A stretch of DNA of 39,427 nucleotides from Candidatus Baltobacteraceae bacterium (GCA_035502855.1 DATJTX010000030.1:1-39427); one strand, 5' to 3'. Numbered from the stretch's first letter, positions 8,124 to 16,797 are shown. Notes: generated by a model from the letters alone, not told the origin. A program made the numbers and translations.

Positions 8124-8855
8124 ATGCCGAACGTCATCGACGCAACCGGAAAGATCGTGCGCGACGTGCAAACGCCGGCGATCTTCGAACAAGATTATTC
8201 CGCCAAGAGCCACACGCTCTTCCGCGCCGTCTATCGCGAGCTTGCCAGCCCTCGCGCCGGCACCGCTTCGACCAAGAAACGCGACGAAGTCGCGGGCGGC
8301 GGACGCAAGCCCTGGCGTCAGAAGGGCACCGGCCGGGCGCGGCAGGGTTCGATTCGCTCGCCGCAATGGCGTCACGGCGGCGTCGTCTTCGGGCCGCAGC
8401 CGCGCAGCTACGTGACCGATCTCAATAAAAAGGAGCGCAAGCTCGCGTTCCTCGCGGCGCTGGCCGACCGGTTCAAGAACGGCGCGATCACCGTGCTCGA
8501 CGCCGCCGGGTTCTCGCTCACCAAGACCAACGATTTTGCCAAACTCGTTTTCGGCAGCGGCAAGGCGGCCAAAACGGGGCCGTCGACGCTGATCGTGACG
8601 GTGAAGGGCGAGGCCAATGCGGACGCGATCGAGCGCGTTGCGCGCAATCTGCGCAAAGTCTCCGTGACCGATACGGGAGCCCTCGACGTCAAGGACGTGC
8701 TGCGCTTCGAACGCATCATCTTCACGACCTCGGCGTACGACGCGCTCGGGGGACCCGCGGGCTCTGCCCGCGGGGGCGCGAAGCGCGAAGCGCGTAGCGC
8801 CGTTAAAACACTAGGGGTCCCCGAAGTGCAAAGCACTTTGGGGGAGGGCAAATAA
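8124..8855 (+). CDS. rplD: 50S ribosomal protein L4 with repeat-derived tail
   Basis: L4 (243 aa) binds 23S rRNA near the exit tunnel and in some bacteria autoregulates the S10 operon. The tunnel loop KKRDEVAGGGRKPWRQKGTG (~49-68) and RQGSIRSPQWRHGGVVFGP are typical. The ordinary fold ends at about residue 208 (RIIFTTSAYDALGG). The last ~33 residues (PAGSARGGAKREARSAV then KTLGVPEVQSTLGEGK) are encoded by GC-rich palindromes resembling intergenic repeats elsewhere in the window. This extra tail is unusual and probably arose by repeat insertion over the original stop. Confidence 0.97.
   Translation: MPNVIDATGKIVRDVQTPAIFEQDYSAKSHTLFRAVYRELASPRAGTASTKKRDEVAGGGRKPWRQKGTGRARQGSIRSPQWRHGGVVFGPQPRSYVTDLNKKERKLAFLAALADRFKNGAITVLDAAGFSLTKTNDFAKLVFGSGKAAKTGPSTLIVTVKGEANADAIERVARNLRKVSVTDTGALDVKDVLRFERIIFTTSAYDALGGPAGSARGGAKREARSAVKTLGVPEVQSTLGEGK
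8754..8843. repeat. Two GC-rich hairpins inside the rplD 3' end
   Basis: The first hairpin pairs CCCGCGGGC (8754-8762) with GCCCGCGGG (8766-8774). The second pairs CCCC and AAGTGC (8819-8829) with GCACTT and GGGG (8833-8843). The second begins with GGGGTCCCCGAA (8814-8825), similar to GGGGCCCCGCGAA at 20137 and GGGGCCCCCGAA at 27074. The hairpins lie in frame and encode the L4 tail. Confidence 0.75.
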
Positions 8856-9164
8856 ATGGACGCACGCGATGTGATCCTCTCGCCGCGCATCACCGAGAAA
8901 TCGATGGCCAATGCGCTGGGAACCCAGTATACGTTTGTCGTGCATCCGCATGCGACCAAAACGCAGATCCGTCACGCGATCGAGCAGATCTTCAGCGTGA
9001 ACGTCATGAGCGTCAACACGGTCAACGTGGGCGGGAAAGCCCGCAACTTCGCGCGTCGCGCCAACCGCACCAGCGGCAAGCAGAGCGACTTCAAGAAGGC
9101 GATCGTCACTTTGAAGCCCGGTCAAAAGATCGAACTAGGCGGCGTCAATTACTTCGAGCAATGA
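8856..9164 (+). CDS. rplW: 50S ribosomal protein L23
   Basis: L23 (102 aa) sits at the tunnel exit and docks trigger factor and SRP. The family pattern is clear: DVILSPRITEKSMA at the start, YTFVVHPHATKTQIRHAIEQ in the first half, VNTVNVGGKARNF, and KKAIVTLKPGQKIEL near the end. The ATG follows the rplD stop without a gap, so translation is likely coupled. An unusual 118-bp spacer separates it from rplB. Confidence 0.98.
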   Translation: MDARDVILSPRITEKSMANALGTQYTFVVHPHATKTQIRHAIEQIFSVNVMSVNTVNVGGKARNFARRANRTSGKQSDFKKAIVTLKPGQKIELGGVNYFEQ

Positions 9165-9282
9165 TTCGCATGCATAACACACTCAATCGCTTCGTTGCTC
9201 ATCGCTCACGTGCTAATGCACGCTACACTCTTCGCGCCTCGCGCTTGAGCGCGTTCTGCACGCGACTCGGAGATGCTCTGTA
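9165..9282 (+). other. 118-bp spacer between rplW and rplB
   Basis: This is one of the longer gaps in the operon. It contains small inverted repeats CGTGC/GCACG around TAAT and CGCGC/GCGCG around TTGA, and no ORF. No promoter or terminator is convincing. It may be another degenerate intergenic repeat. Confidence 0.4.
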
Positions 9283-10110
9283 ATGCCAGTGAAAAAATAC
9301 AGGCCCACAAGCCCCGGCCGGCGCTTCGTGACCACGATGGACTTCTCCGATCTTTCCAAGGTCGATCCGGAAAAGTCATTGGTCGAGGTTCGCAAGAAGC
9401 ATTCGGGCCGCAACAACAACGGGCACATCACCGTTCGTCATAAGGGCGGCGGCACGCGCAAGCAGTACCGGATCATCGATTTCAAGCGCTCCAAGGACGG
9501 CATTCCGGCCAAGGTCGCGAGCGTCGAGTACGATCCGAACCGTTCCGCGCGCATCGCCCTGCTCCATTACAAGGATGGCGAAAAGCGCTACATCTTGGCC
9601 CCGCTCGGACTGCGGGTCGGCGACGTCGTGGAATCCGGCGCAGCGGCCGACATCAAGCCCGGCAACACGCTGCCAATCAAGAACATCCCGGTGGGCAGCG
9701 TCATCCACAACATCGAGCTTCGTCCCGGACAGGGAGGCAAGCTCGTGCGGTCCGCCGGCGTCGCGGCGCAGTTGATGGCCAAGGAAGACGATTACTCCCA
9801 GGTGCGCATGCCCTCGGGCGAAGTGCGCAAGATTCACATCGAGTGCCGCGCCACGATCGGTCAGCTCGGGAACGTCGAGCACGAAAACCAAGTGATCGGC
9901 AAGGCCGGCCGGTCGCGCCATCTCGGCAAACGCCCGGCGGTTCGCGGCATCGCGATGAACCCGGTCGATCACCCGCACGGCGGCGGTGAGGCGCGTTCCA
10001 CCTCGGGGCGTCCGCCGACCACGCCCTGGGGTCAGATGACGATGGGTAAAAAGACGCGCCGCAACAAGCGCACGACCAAGATGATCGTTCGTAAGCGAGG
10101 TTCGAAATAA
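9283..10110 (+). CDS. rplB: 50S ribosomal protein L2
   Basis: L2 (275 aa, normal length) is a core 23S-binding protein needed for subunit joining and peptidyl transfer. It begins with [12 protein letters not shown] and contains [16 protein letters not shown] (~46-61), the central SH3-like/OB domains, and the C-terminal signature [11 protein letters not shown] with the functionally important His. The stop overlaps the rpsS start by one base (TAATG). Confidence 0.99.
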   Translation: MPVKKYRPTSPGRRFVTTMDFSDLSKVDPEKSLVEVRKKHSGRNNNGHITVRHKGGGTRKQYRIIDFKRSKDGIPAKVASVEYDPNRSARIALLHYKDGEKRYILAPLGLRVGDVVESGAAADIKPGNTLPIKNIPVGSVIHNIELRPGQGGKLVRSAGVAAQLMAKEDDYSQVRMPSGEVRKIHIECRATIGQLGNVEHENQVIGKAGRSRHLGKRPAVRGIAMNPVDHPHGGGEARSTSGRPPTTPWGQMTMGKKTRRNKRTTKMIVRKRGSK

Positions 10111-10388
10111 TGGGACGTTCACTGAAAAAGGGGCCGTTCGTTGCGGATCACCTTCTCAAGAAGGTCGAGAAGCTGAACGAAACGCGCGAGAAGCGCGTCG
10201 TCAAGACGTGGAGCCGGGCGTCGACGATCGTTCCGTCGATGGTCGGTCACACGATCGGCGTGCACAACGGAAGAGCGCACGTGCCCGTCTACATTACGGA
10301 GAACATGGTCGGACACAAGCTCGGCGAGTTCGCGCCGACCCGCGGCTTTCGGGGTCATGGCGGCGATAAGGCGGCGGTGAAGGCATGA
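10110..10388 (+). CDS. rpsS: 30S ribosomal protein S19
   Basis: S19 (92 aa) binds the 16S 3' domain with S13 at the A-site side of the head. [20 protein letters not shown] at the N-terminus and [20 protein letters not shown] then [12 protein letters not shown] are the family hallmarks. It overlaps rplB by 1 bp and rplV by 4 bp (ATGA). Confidence 0.99.
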   Translation: MGRSLKKGPFVADHLLKKVEKLNETREKRVVKTWSRASTIVPSMVGHTIGVHNGRAHVPVYITENMVGHKLGEFAPTRGFRGHGGDKAAVKA

Positions 10389-10879
10389 CGCCCGAAACGT
10401 CGCTGAGCTCGGGGCCACAAGCCGTCGCACATCTAAAGTTCGTTCGCATGGCGCCGCGCAAGCTGCGTCGCGTCGCCGACGCGATCCGTGGGAAGAGCGT
10501 GCGCGAGGCGCTGACCATGCTCGCGTTCGCCGGCGTCTATGCCTCGGAGCCGATCGAGAAGCTCGTCCGCAGTGCGGTCGCAAACGCGGGCAACAACCAC
10601 GACATGAACACCGATGAGCTCTATATCACGCGCATCACCGTCGACGGTGGTCCCGGCGGCCGTTTCACCAAACGCCTCGATCCGCGGGCGCAAGGCCGTG
10701 CGTATTTCAAACGCAAGCGCCTCTCGCACGTGACGGTCGTGGTCAGCGAAACGCCGCCGCAGAAGAAGCGCAGAGCGCGCAGCGGCGCGTCGGTTTCCAC
10801 CAAACGCACTCCGGTGCGCCGCGCCACTCCCAAACGTACCGCCAAAGCCGCTGCGTCCTTCGACAAGGCTCAGGATTAA
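10385..10879 (+). CDS. rplV: 50S ribosomal protein L22 with long C-terminal tail
   Basis: L22 (164 aa; typically about 110-120) lines the exit tunnel. Core motifs are [20 protein letters not shown] near residues 20-39, a central [16 protein letters not shown], and the tunnel hairpin [20 protein letters not shown] (~97-116). After VVVSE the protein carries a basic tail of about 40 residues, rich in Lys, Arg, Thr and Ala. Its last seven residues (SFDKAQD) and the stop come from a dispersed repeat. The tail probably projects onto rRNA. Confidence 0.97.
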   Translation: MTPETSLSSGPQAVAHLKFVRMAPRKLRRVADAIRGKSVREALTMLAFAGVYASEPIEKLVRSAVANAGNNHDMNTDELYITRITVDGGPGGRFTKRLDPRAQGRAYFKRKRLSHVTVVVSETPPQKKRRARSGASVSTKRTPVRRATPKRTAKAAASFDKAQD

Positions 10880-10888
10880 AAAGGAAAG
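10856..10888 (+). repeat. Dispersed repeat, copy 4, with Shine-Dalgarno
   Basis: TCCTTCGACAAGGCTCAGGA encodes the L22 terminus and is followed by TTAAAAAGGAAAGT, which supplies the stop codon and the AAGGAAAG ribosome-binding site of rpsC. Nearly the same unit occurs at 14611. Confidence 0.85.
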
Positions 10889-10891
10889 TTC

Positions 10892-11782
10892 ATGGGACAG
10901 AAGATCCACCCCGTCGGCCTTCGCCTGGGCATCACGCGTACGTGGGACAGCCGCTGGTTCGAGAAAAAACATTACATCGACTGGCTGCACGAAGACGTCA
11001 AGATTCGTCAGTTCTTCAACAAGTGGATGCGTTCGGCCGCGATCAGCAAGATCGAGATCGAGCGGCGCGCCAACCAGGCGCGCGTGATCGTCAACACGGC
11101 CAAGCCCGGTATCATCATCGGCAAGCGCGGCGTCGGCATCGAAGAGATCCGCAAGAATCTCGAAAAGTTGACCGGCAAGAACGTGCAAGTCAACGTGATG
11201 GAAATCAAGCATCCCGAGCTCGACGCGCGCTTGGTCGCCCAGAACATCGTCGATCAGCTCGAGAAGCGCATCGCATTTCGCCGCGCCATGAAGCAGGCGA
11301 TCATGCGCACGATGAAGGCCGGCGCGCGCGGCGTGAAGGTGCAAGTATCGGGACGCCTCGGCGGTGCCGAAATCGCGCGCACCGAGCGCAACGCCGACGG
11401 AAAAGTGCCGCTGCACACGCTGCGCGCCGACATCGATTACGCGCACGTCGAAGCGTTCACGACCTTCGGTCGCATCGGCGTGAAGGTGTGGATTTATCGC
11501 GGTGAAGTGCTGCCGGATCAGCCGCGGCAGAGCAACACGCTCGACCGGGCCGAACGTCAAGGCGGATTTCGCGATCGCCGCGAGCGCGGCGGACGCGGCC
11601 GTGGGCGCGGCGGCCGTCCGCAGCCGGGCGGTACGCCGGGCGCGATCGCCGAGCCGAGTGGTGAGCCGGTCAGTGAACCCGTGACCGTCGATCCGGATTC
11701 GATTGTGAACGAAGCCGCTGCGGCGCCGTACGAGAGCAGCCCGCCGCCGGCCGAAGGGAGTTCAGAACATGTTGACGCCTAA
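10892..11782 (+). CDS. rpsC: 30S ribosomal protein S3 with long C-terminal tail
   Basis: S3 (296 aa; usually 210-240) forms the mRNA entry tunnel with helicase function. [20 protein letters not shown] is the canonical start. The KH domain has [20 protein letters not shown] with the GKRG loop (~83-86), and the C-terminal domain ends around [13 protein letters not shown]. About 80 further residues follow: an Arg/Gly segment ([14 protein letters not shown]) and then a Pro/Glu/Ser-rich acidic stretch. The RG segment suggests RNA contact. The 3' end overlaps rplP by 14 bp. Confidence 0.98.
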   Translation: MGQKIHPVGLRLGITRTWDSRWFEKKHYIDWLHEDVKIRQFFNKWMRSAAISKIEIERRANQARVIVNTAKPGIIIGKRGVGIEEIRKNLEKLTGKNVQVNVMEIKHPELDARLVAQNIVDQLEKRIAFRRAMKQAIMRTMKAGARGVKVQVSGRLGGAEIARTERNADGKVPLHTLRADIDYAHVEAFTTFGRIGVKVWIYRGEVLPDQPRQSNTLDRAERQGGFRDRRERGGRGRGRGGRPQPGGTPGAIAEPSGEPVSEPVTVDPDSIVNEAAAAPYESSPPPAEGSSEHVDA

Positions 11783-12188
11783 ACGAGTGAAGTGGCGCAA
11801 AGTGCAGCGCGGGCGCATGACCGGGCGCGCACTGCGAGGCAGCGCGCTCACCTTCGGCGAGTACGGCTTGCAGGCGATGGAACCGTGTTGGATGACCAAC
11901 CGTCAAATCGAGGCGGCGCGTATCGCGATGACGCGCCACATCAAGCGCGGCGGTAAGGTGTGGATCAAGGTCTTCCCCGATAAGCCGGTGACGAAGAAGC
12001 CCGCCGAAGTCCGCATGGGCGCCGGTAAGGGTAATCCGGAGTTCTGGGTTGCCGTCGTGCGTCCGGGACGCGTGCTCTTCGAACTCTCCGGCGTCGAGCC
12101 CGTCGTTGCGAAGGAAGCACTGCGCCTTGCAGCTTCCAAATTGCCGATCGAAACGAAGATCGTTTCGCGCGAGGAGGCGAGCGCATGA
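11769..12188 (+). CDS. rplP: 50S ribosomal protein L16
   Basis: L16 (139 aa) organises the A-site tRNA elbow region of 23S rRNA. The start [19 protein letters not shown] and the segments [20 protein letters not shown] (~38-57), [19 protein letters not shown] and [20 protein letters not shown] are canonical. It overlaps the rpsC tail by 14 bp and rpmC by 4 bp, so all three are translationally linked. Confidence 0.99.
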   Translation: MLTPKRVKWRKVQRGRMTGRALRGSALTFGEYGLQAMEPCWMTNRQIEAARIAMTRHIKRGGKVWIKVFPDKPVTKKPAEVRMGAGKGNPEFWVAVVRPGRVLFELSGVEPVVAKEALRLAASKLPIETKIVSREEASA

Positions 12189-12406
12189 AGAGGGGCGAGT
12201 TGAACGAACTGCGGGGTCTGACGATGGGCGAGCTGCAGCAAAAGGCACGCGACACAAAGTCCGAGCTCTTCAATCTGCGCTTTGCCCTGCGTACCGGGCA
12301 TCTGACCGATTTCAGCAAGATCAAGGCGATGCGCCGCGCGTACGCCCAGATTCAGACCGTCATTTCCGAGAAGCGATTGGCCGAGGAGCAGCATGGAGCA
12401 GCGTAA
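12185..12406 (+). CDS. rpmC: 50S ribosomal protein L29
   Basis: L29 (73 aa) is a helical protein next to L23 at the exit tunnel. The sequence contains [20 protein letters not shown] and [19 protein letters not shown], the normal two-helix layout, and ends in [13 protein letters not shown]. It overlaps rplP (ATGA) and rpsQ by 14 bp. Confidence 0.97.
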   Translation: MKRGELNELRGLTMGELQQKARDTKSELFNLRFALRTGHLTDFSKIKAMRRAYAQIQTVISEKRLAEEQHGAA

Positions 12407-12662
12407 CGAGCGGGCGGTGGCGCGCCGCGTGAAACAGGGTCGCGTCGCGTCCGACAAGATGGACAAGACGATCGTCGTCGTGACCGAGACGCGCGTTCCG
12501 CACCCGACGTACGGCAAGATCGTTCGCAAGTCCACGCGCTTCAAAGCGCATGACGAACAGAACCAAGCCAAAATCGGCGATATCGTGCGCATCATGGAAT
12601 GCCGCCCGCTCTCGCGCGACAAACGCTGGCGTCTGGTCGAGATCGTCGAACGAGCGAAGTAG
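12393..12662 (+). CDS. rpsQ: 30S ribosomal protein S17
   Basis: S17 (89 aa) is an OB-fold primary 16S-binding protein. Typical segments are [20 protein letters not shown] (~18-37), [19 protein letters not shown] and the strand [20 protein letters not shown] near the C-terminus. It overlaps the end of rpmC by 14 bp. Confidence 0.98.
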   Translation: MEQRNERAVARRVKQGRVASDKMDKTIVVVTETRVPHPTYGKIVRKSTRFKAHDEQNQAKIGDIVRIMECRPLSRDKRWRLVEIVERAK

Positions 12663-12668
12663 AAGAAG

Positions 12669-13046
12669 ATGATACAGCAAGAAACGCGACTCAAAGTCGC
12701 CGATAACAGCGGTGCCCGCGAGCTGCTGGTGATTCACGTCAGCGGCGGAAGCCGTCACGCCTATGCCCATGTCGGCGACGTCGTCGTCGGCACGGTCAAG
12801 AGCGCGATTCCCGGCGCGGCGGTGAAGAAAGGTCAGGTCGTGAAGGCCGTGATCGTGCGCACGTCCGCGCCGATCCGTCGTTCGGACGGTTCCGTCGTGC
12901 GTTGCGACGACAACGCCTGCGTGATCATCAAGGGCGAAAAAGACAATCTCGACCCGCGCGGCACGCGCGTCTTCGGACCGGTCATGCGGGAACTTCGCGA
13001 TCGCGGCTTCTTGAAGATCGCCTCGCTCGCACCGGAGGTGCTCTAA
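12669..13046 (+). CDS. rplN: 50S ribosomal protein L14
   Basis: L14 (125 aa) lies at the 30S interface and is the docking site of Rsf[61 protein letters not shown] and [20 protein letters not shown] are all family signatures. AGAAG precedes the ATG. Length and start are normal. Confidence 0.99.
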   Translation: MIQQETRLKVADNSGARELLVIHVSGGSRHAYAHVGDVVVGTVKSAIPGAAVKKGQVVKAVIVRTSAPIRRSDGSVVRCDDNACVIIKGEKDNLDPRGTRVFGPVMRELRDRGFLKIASLAPEVL

Positions 13047-13047
13047 C

Positions 13048-13407
13048 ATGGCTGCGAAGCTTCATATCGTCAAGGGCGATACCGTCGTCGTGCGCCGCGG
13101 CAAGGAAAAAGGAAAGCGCGGCGTGGTCAAGGCCGTTTTTCCGAAGGCTGGTTTCGCCACGGTGGAAGGCCTGAATATCGTCAAGCGCCATACGAAGGCG
13201 GGCCAGCAGCGCGGCAACATGGGTGCGGCCCAGAGCGGCGGCATCATCGAGAAAGAGGCTCCGTTCCCGATCTCGGCGCTGATGGCGGTCGATCCGAAGG
13301 ATAACGCCCCGACGCGGCTGCGTCGCGGTCGTACGGCGGACGGCGTCCCGCATCGCGTCGCCGTCCGCAGCGGTGAGCCGTTGCGAGAATCGGCCAAAGG
13401 AGCGTAA
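13048..13407 (+). CDS. rplX: 50S ribosomal protein L24
   Basis: L24 (119 aa, slightly long) initiates 50S assembly. The KOW motif is LHIVKGDTVVVRRGKEKGKR then GVVKAVFPK (~5-33), followed by GLNIVKRHTK. The last ~15 residues after ADGVPHRVAV form a short extension. It begins 1 bp after rplN. Confidence 0.98.
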   Translation: MAAKLHIVKGDTVVVRRGKEKGKRGVVKAVFPKAGFATVEGLNIVKRHTKAGQQRGNMGAAQSGGIIEKEAPFPISALMAVDPKDNAPTRLRRGRTADGVPHRVAVRSGEPLRESAKGA

Positions 13408-13410
13408 TCG

Positions 13411-13992
13411 ATGGCAACCCGTTTGAAAGAAAAGTACAAGAGCTCGGTGCGCAGCCGGCTGCAGGAGAAGTTCGGCTACAAGAACAGCGAGCAGGTGCCC
13501 AAGCTCGAGAAGGTCGTCGTGAACATGAGCGTGGGCGATGCGATCGCCAACGCCAAGGCGCTCGACGCGGCGGTGGCCGAGCTGACGCAGATCACCGGCC
13601 AAAAGCCGGTCGTGACGAAGGCGAAGAAGTCGATCGCGGCGTTCAAGCTGCGCGAGGGAATGAACATCGGCGCGAAGGTCACCCTGCGCGGCGACCGGAT
13701 GTACATTTTCCTCGACAAACTCTTCAACATCGTGCTTCCCCGTATCCGCGACTTTCGCGGGCTGCCGGCGAAGTCGTTCGACGGGCGCGGCAACTACAAT
13801 CTGGGCCTTCGCGAACAGTTGGTGTTCCCGGAGATCAACTACGACAAGGTCGACAAAGCGCGCGGCATGGACATTACGATCGTCACGACGGCGAAGTCGG
13901 ACGAAGAGGCGTCGGAGTTTCTCACGGCGATGGGGCTTCCGCTACAGAAAGGCCGGTCCTTCGACGGTGCTCAGGATCAAAAAAGAAAGTAA
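13411..13992 (+). CDS. rplE: 50S ribosomal protein L5 with repeat-derived end
   Basis: L5 (193 aa; usually ~180) binds 5S rRNA and contacts P-site t[43 protein letters not shown] (~68-87), [20 protein letters not shown] and [15 protein letters not shown] are hallmarks. The ordinary terminus ([15 protein letters not shown]) is followed by [23 protein letters not shown] of this tail comes from a dispersed-repeat copy that also provides the ribosome-binding region of rpsN. Confidence 0.98.
   Translation: MATRLKEKYKSSVRSRLQEKFGYKNSEQVPKLEKVVVNMSVGDAIANAKALDAAVAELTQITGQKPVVTKAKKSIAAFKLREGMNIGAKVTLRGDRMYIFLDKLFNIVLPRIRDFRGLPAKSFDGRGNYNLGLREQLVFPEINYDKVDKARGMDITIVTTAKSDEEASEFLTAMGLPLQKGRSFDGAQDQKRK
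13957..13990 (+). repeat. Dispersed repeat, copy 5, in the rplE 3' end
   Basis: TCCTTCGACGGTGCTCAGGA is followed by TCAAAAAAGAAAGT. It encodes the L5 tail and runs into the purine-rich region before the rpsN ATG. It is a diverged form of the units at 10856 and 14611. Confidence 0.8.
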
Positions 13993-13995
13993 GAT

Positions 13996-14181
13996 ATGGC
14001 AAAGACGAGTTTGATCGTGAAATCGCAGCGGACGCCGAAGTTTGGCGTGCGTTCGCACAATCGCTGCAAGATTTGCGGACGCCCCCGCGGCTATCTCCGC
14101 AAGTTTGCCATGTGCCGCATCTGTTTTCGGGAGAACGCGCACAAAGGCGTGGTCCCCGGCGTAACCAAGGCGAGTTGGTGA
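13996..14181 (+). CDS. rpsN: 30S ribosomal protein S14, zinc-binding type
   Basis: This is the short, zinc-ribbon (C+) form of S14 (61 aa), an S3/S10 neighbour in the 30S head. Cys24, Cys27, Cys40 and Cys43 form the CxxC...CxxC site. [20 protein letters not shown] and [18 protein letters not shown] are typical. The presence of this form implies a zinc-dependent ribosomal protein; whether a zinc-free paralogue exists elsewhere cannot be seen. Confidence 0.98.
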   Translation: MAKTSLIVKSQRTPKFGVRSHNRCKICGRPRGYLRKFAMCRICFRENAHKGVVPGVTKASW

Positions 14182-14208
14182 CGGTGATGATTGGAGAAGT
14201 GTTTTAAA

Positions 14209-14610
14209 ATGGCAGCTATAACCGACCCCGTTGCTGATCTGCTCACGCGCATCCGCAACGCGAACACCGCCAATCACAAGACGGTGGACGTTCCGGCGTC
14301 GCGCGTAAAAGCCGCGATCTCCCAGATCCTCAAAGACGAGGGTTTCATCGAAGATTTCGAGCGGGTGAACGAAGGGCCGCAAGGCACGCTGCGCATCCGT
14401 CTCAAGTATGGTCCGGAGAAAGAAAAAGTCATCACCGGCCTGCGCCGCATCTCGCGTCCGGGCTTGCGCGTGTACACGGGCAAAACCGAGATCCCGCGCG
14501 TGCTCGGCGGCTTGGGTCTGGTCATCATGTCGACCCCGCAGGGCATCATGTCCGGCAAACGGGCTAAAAAGCTCGGCGTCGGCGGTGAAGTCCTGGCATA
14601 TGTTTGGTAG
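14209..14610 (+). CDS. rpsH: 30S ribosomal protein S8
   Basis: S8 (133 aa) binds the 16S central domain and in E. coli represses the spc operon. [20 protein letters not shown] at the start and [20 protein letters not shown] then [20 protein letters not shown] at the end are canonical. I start at the ATG at 14209, which has GGAGAAG 9 nt upstream. A TTG at 14191 would only add MEKCFK. The next repeat unit starts directly after the stop. Confidence 0.98.
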   Translation: MAAITDPVADLLTRIRNANTANHKTVDVPASRVKAAISQILKDEGFIEDFERVNEGPQGTLRIRLKYGPEKEKVITGLRRISRPGLRVYTGKTEIPRVLGGLGLVIMSTPQGIMSGKRAKKLGVGGEVLAYVW

Positions 14611-14643
14611 TCCTTCGACAGGCTCAGGATTAAAAAGGAAAGT
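14611..14643 (+). repeat. Dispersed repeat, copy 6, with Shine-Dalgarno
   Basis: TCCTTCGACAGGCTCAGGAT followed by TAAAAAGGAAAGT fills the whole gap between rpsH and rplF. The AAGGAAAG acts as the rplF ribosome-binding site. It is almost identical to the 10856 unit, including the Shine-Dalgarno part. Confidence 0.85.
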
Positions 14644-14647
14644 CTAA

Positions 14648-15199
14648 ATGTCGCGTATTGGAAAACTCCCCGTCAACGTGCCCAGCGGCGTGAACGTCAC
14701 GCTGGGCGACGGCGAGGTGGTCGTCAAAGGGCCCAAGGGTGAACTGCGTCAGACGATTTTGACGCAGTCGATCGACGTCAAACTCGAGGACGGCAAAGTG
14801 ATCGTCGCGCGCAAGAGCGACGCGAAGCCACAGCGCTCGCTGCACGGGTTGACGCGCACGCTGATCTCCAACATGGTCGAGGGCGTGAGCAAAGGATTTC
14901 GCAAGAGCCTCGAGATCCAAGGCGTCGGCTATCGCGCCGCCAAGGCGGGCGAGCGGCTGAACCTGAGCCTGGGCTACTCGCATCCGGTCGTGTTCGAGCC
15001 GCCGAAGGGCATTACGCTTTCGGTCGAGGGACAAAACAAGATTCACGTCGACGGCATCGACAAACAGCAAGTCGGTCAAGTCGCGGCGGAGATCCGTTCC
15101 CTGCGCGCGCCCGAACCGTATAAAGGTAAGGGCATTCGCTACGAGGGCGAGGTCATTCGCAAGAAACTCGGTAAGGCCGGAAAGGCAGGAAAGAAGTAA
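14648..15199 (+). CDS. rplF: 50S ribosomal protein L6
   Basis: L6 (183 aa) sits at the factor-binding site near the sarcin-ricin loop. [20 protein letters not shown] opens the first of two repeated domains, [20 protein letters not shown] joins them, and the signature [19 protein letters not shown] is near the C-terminus. It abuts rplR. Confidence 0.99.
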   Translation: MSRIGKLPVNVPSGVNVTLGDGEVVVKGPKGELRQTILTQSIDVKLEDGKVIVARKSDAKPQRSLHGLTRTLISNMVEGVSKGFRKSLEIQGVGYRAAKAGERLNLSLGYSHPVVFEPPKGITLSVEGQNKIHVDGIDKQQVGQVAAEIRSLRAPEPYKGKGIRYEGEVIRKKLGKAGKAGKK

Positions 15200-15565
15200 A
15201 TGGCGCGCCTCTCCAAAGATGATTCGCGTCGCGCGCGTCATCAGCGCCTGCGTAAGAAGCTTGCCGGCACGAACGACTGTCCGCGTCTGATGGTTCGGCG
15301 CACGCTTCACCACATCTACGCAACGCTGGTCGACGATGCGAAGGGTCACACGCTCGCGGCCGCTTCGACGCGCGATAAGTCGGTTGGCGAATCGCTCGGC
15401 TCGAAGACCAATCTCAATGCCGCCAAGGCCGTGGGCACGGCCATTGCGGCCAAGGCCAAGGCGGCCGGCATCACCGAGGTCGTGTTCGATCGCGGCGGCT
15501 ACAAATATCACGGACGCGTACAAGCACTCGCCGATGCGGCGCGTGAAGCGGGGCTGAATTTCTAA
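15200..15565 (+). CDS. rplR: 50S ribosomal protein L18
   Basis: L18 (121 aa) binds 5S rRNA. It has the basic N-terminus with [32 protein letters not shown] (~32-51), and the conserved C-terminal [20 protein letters not shown] then AREAGLNF. The stop codon overlaps the rpsE ATG by one base. Confidence 0.99.
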   Translation: MARLSKDDSRRARHQRLRKKLAGTNDCPRLMVRRTLHHIYATLVDDAKGHTLAAASTRDKSVGESLGSKTNLNAAKAVGTAIAAKAKAAGITEVVFDRGGYKYHGRVQALADAAREAGLNF

Positions 15566-16083
15566 TGAATTATCGTGGTGGTCGCGAACGCGACAATAGT
15601 GGATTCGAAGAGACCGTCGTGCGCGTCAATCGCGTGGCGAAAGTCGTCAAGGGCGGTAAACGCTTCAGCTTCAGTGCGCTCGTCGTGGTCGGCGATCGCA
15701 AGGGCAAAGTCGGTTTCGCCATCGGTAAGGCCGGCGAGGTGCCTGAAGCGATTCGCAAAGCGGTCGAGCAGGCAAAGAAGAACCTCGTAACCGTGCCGAT
15801 GGTGGAGAAAACGATCCCCCACGAAGTGTACATGCAAGTCGGCTCGGCCAAAGTGATGCTCAAACCCGCCGCGCCCGGTACCGGCGTCATCGCCGGGGGC
15901 TCGATGCGCGCGGTGCTGGAGCTGGCCGGTATCCACGATATCCTCACCAAGTCGCTGGGAACGAACAATCCGATCAACGTCGTGCTCGCGACAATCGAGG
16001 GATTGCGTTCGCTCAAGACGGTCGACCGCGTGGCGGCGCTCCGCGGCAAGACCGCTAAGGAAATTTTCTCGGCTGCAAGCTAG
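15565..16083 (+). CDS. rpsE: 30S ribosomal protein S5
   Basis: S5 (172 aa) contributes to the mRNA entry channel and decoding accuracy. The double-stranded RNA-binding-like domain has [20 protein letters not shown] then [18 protein letters not shown] (~13-50). The C-terminal domain has [20 protein letters not shown]. In most bacteria rpmD (L30) follows. Here 15 bp separate it from rplO and no L30 gene is present. Confidence 0.99.
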   Translation: MNYRGGRERDNSGFEETVVRVNRVAKVVKGGKRFSFSALVVVGDRKGKVGFAIGKAGEVPEAIRKAVEQAKKNLVTVPMVEKTIPHEVYMQVGSAKVMLKPAAPGTGVIAGGSMRAVLELAGIHDILTKSLGTNNPINVVLATIEGLRSLKTVDRVAALRGKTAKEIFSAAS

Positions 16084-16098
16084 AGATAGAAAAAAATC

Positions 16099-16797
16099 AT
16101 GGCAGAAAAAAAGAAAACCGCAAAAAAGAGCAGCGCCGCTAGCAAAAAGTCCGCGGTGAAAGCGTCGCCCGCAAAGAAGTCGCCGGCAAAGAAAACGCCG
16201 GCCACAAAAGCGCCCGCCGCAAAAGCGCCCGCCGCGAAAGCGCCGGCTGCAAAAACCGCCGTTGCGAAAAGCAGCACGACGAGCGCCGGTGCGATTGCGA
16301 CGCCGAGCGGAACGATGCTCAAGCTGGGCGCGCTCGTTCCCGCCAAAGGCTCGTGGCCGAAGCGCCAGCGCATCGGCCGCGGACACGGGTCGGGCATGGT
16401 CAAGACCGGCGGCGAAGGCGGCAAAGGTCAGACCGTGCGCTCGGGCGGCGGCAAGGGTCCCTCGTTCGAAGGCGGTCAGACGCCGTGGGGGCGTCGTCTG
16501 CCTCACAAGCGCGGATACTCGCAAAAGGCGCGCGACATCGGGCACTTCCGTGCGCGTTACGCGGTCGTCAACCTGCATCAGCTCAGCGCGTGGGATGCGA
16601 GCGTCGAGATTTCGCCCGAGTCGCTGCGCGAGCGCGGCATTTTGAAGTCGACGCTCGACGGCGTGAAGATTCTGGGCGGGAGCAAGACCGGTACGGCGCT
16701 TCCATCGGGATTGAAGTTTCGCGACGTCGTCTTTTCGGCAAGTGCGCTCGAAGCGCTCAAAGCCGCCGGCGCGTCCTTTCCTGAAGGCGACCAATGA
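16099..16797 (+). CDS. rplO: 50S ribosomal protein L15 with histone-H1-like N-terminal extension
   Basis: The conserved L15 domain starts at about residue 73 (MLKLGALVPAKG) with RIGRGHGSGMVKTGGEGGKG, SGGGKGPSFEGGQTPWGRR and LPHKRGYSQK. L15 is a late 50S assembly protein. The 72 residues before it are almost only Lys, Ala, Pro, Ser and Thr, with repeated AAKAP and PAKK units, like eukaryotic H1 tails or bacterial HU/AlgP-type tails. The first ATG has only a weak purine-rich leader. The ATG at 16315 could be used instead, but its Shine-Dalgarno (GCGGA) is no better. The uninterrupted frame and matched composition favour translation of the extension. Confidence 0.93.
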   Translation: MAEKKKTAKKSSAASKKSAVKASPAKKSPAKKTPATKAPAAKAPAAKAPAAKTAVAKSSTTSAGAIATPSGTMLKLGALVPAKGSWPKRQRIGRGHGSGMVKTGGEGGKGQTVRSGGGKGPSFEGGQTPWGRRLPHKRGYSQKARDIGHFRARYAVVNLHQLSAWDASVEISPESLRERGILKSTLDGVKILGGSKTGTALPSGLKFRDVVFSASALEALKAAGASFPEGDQ

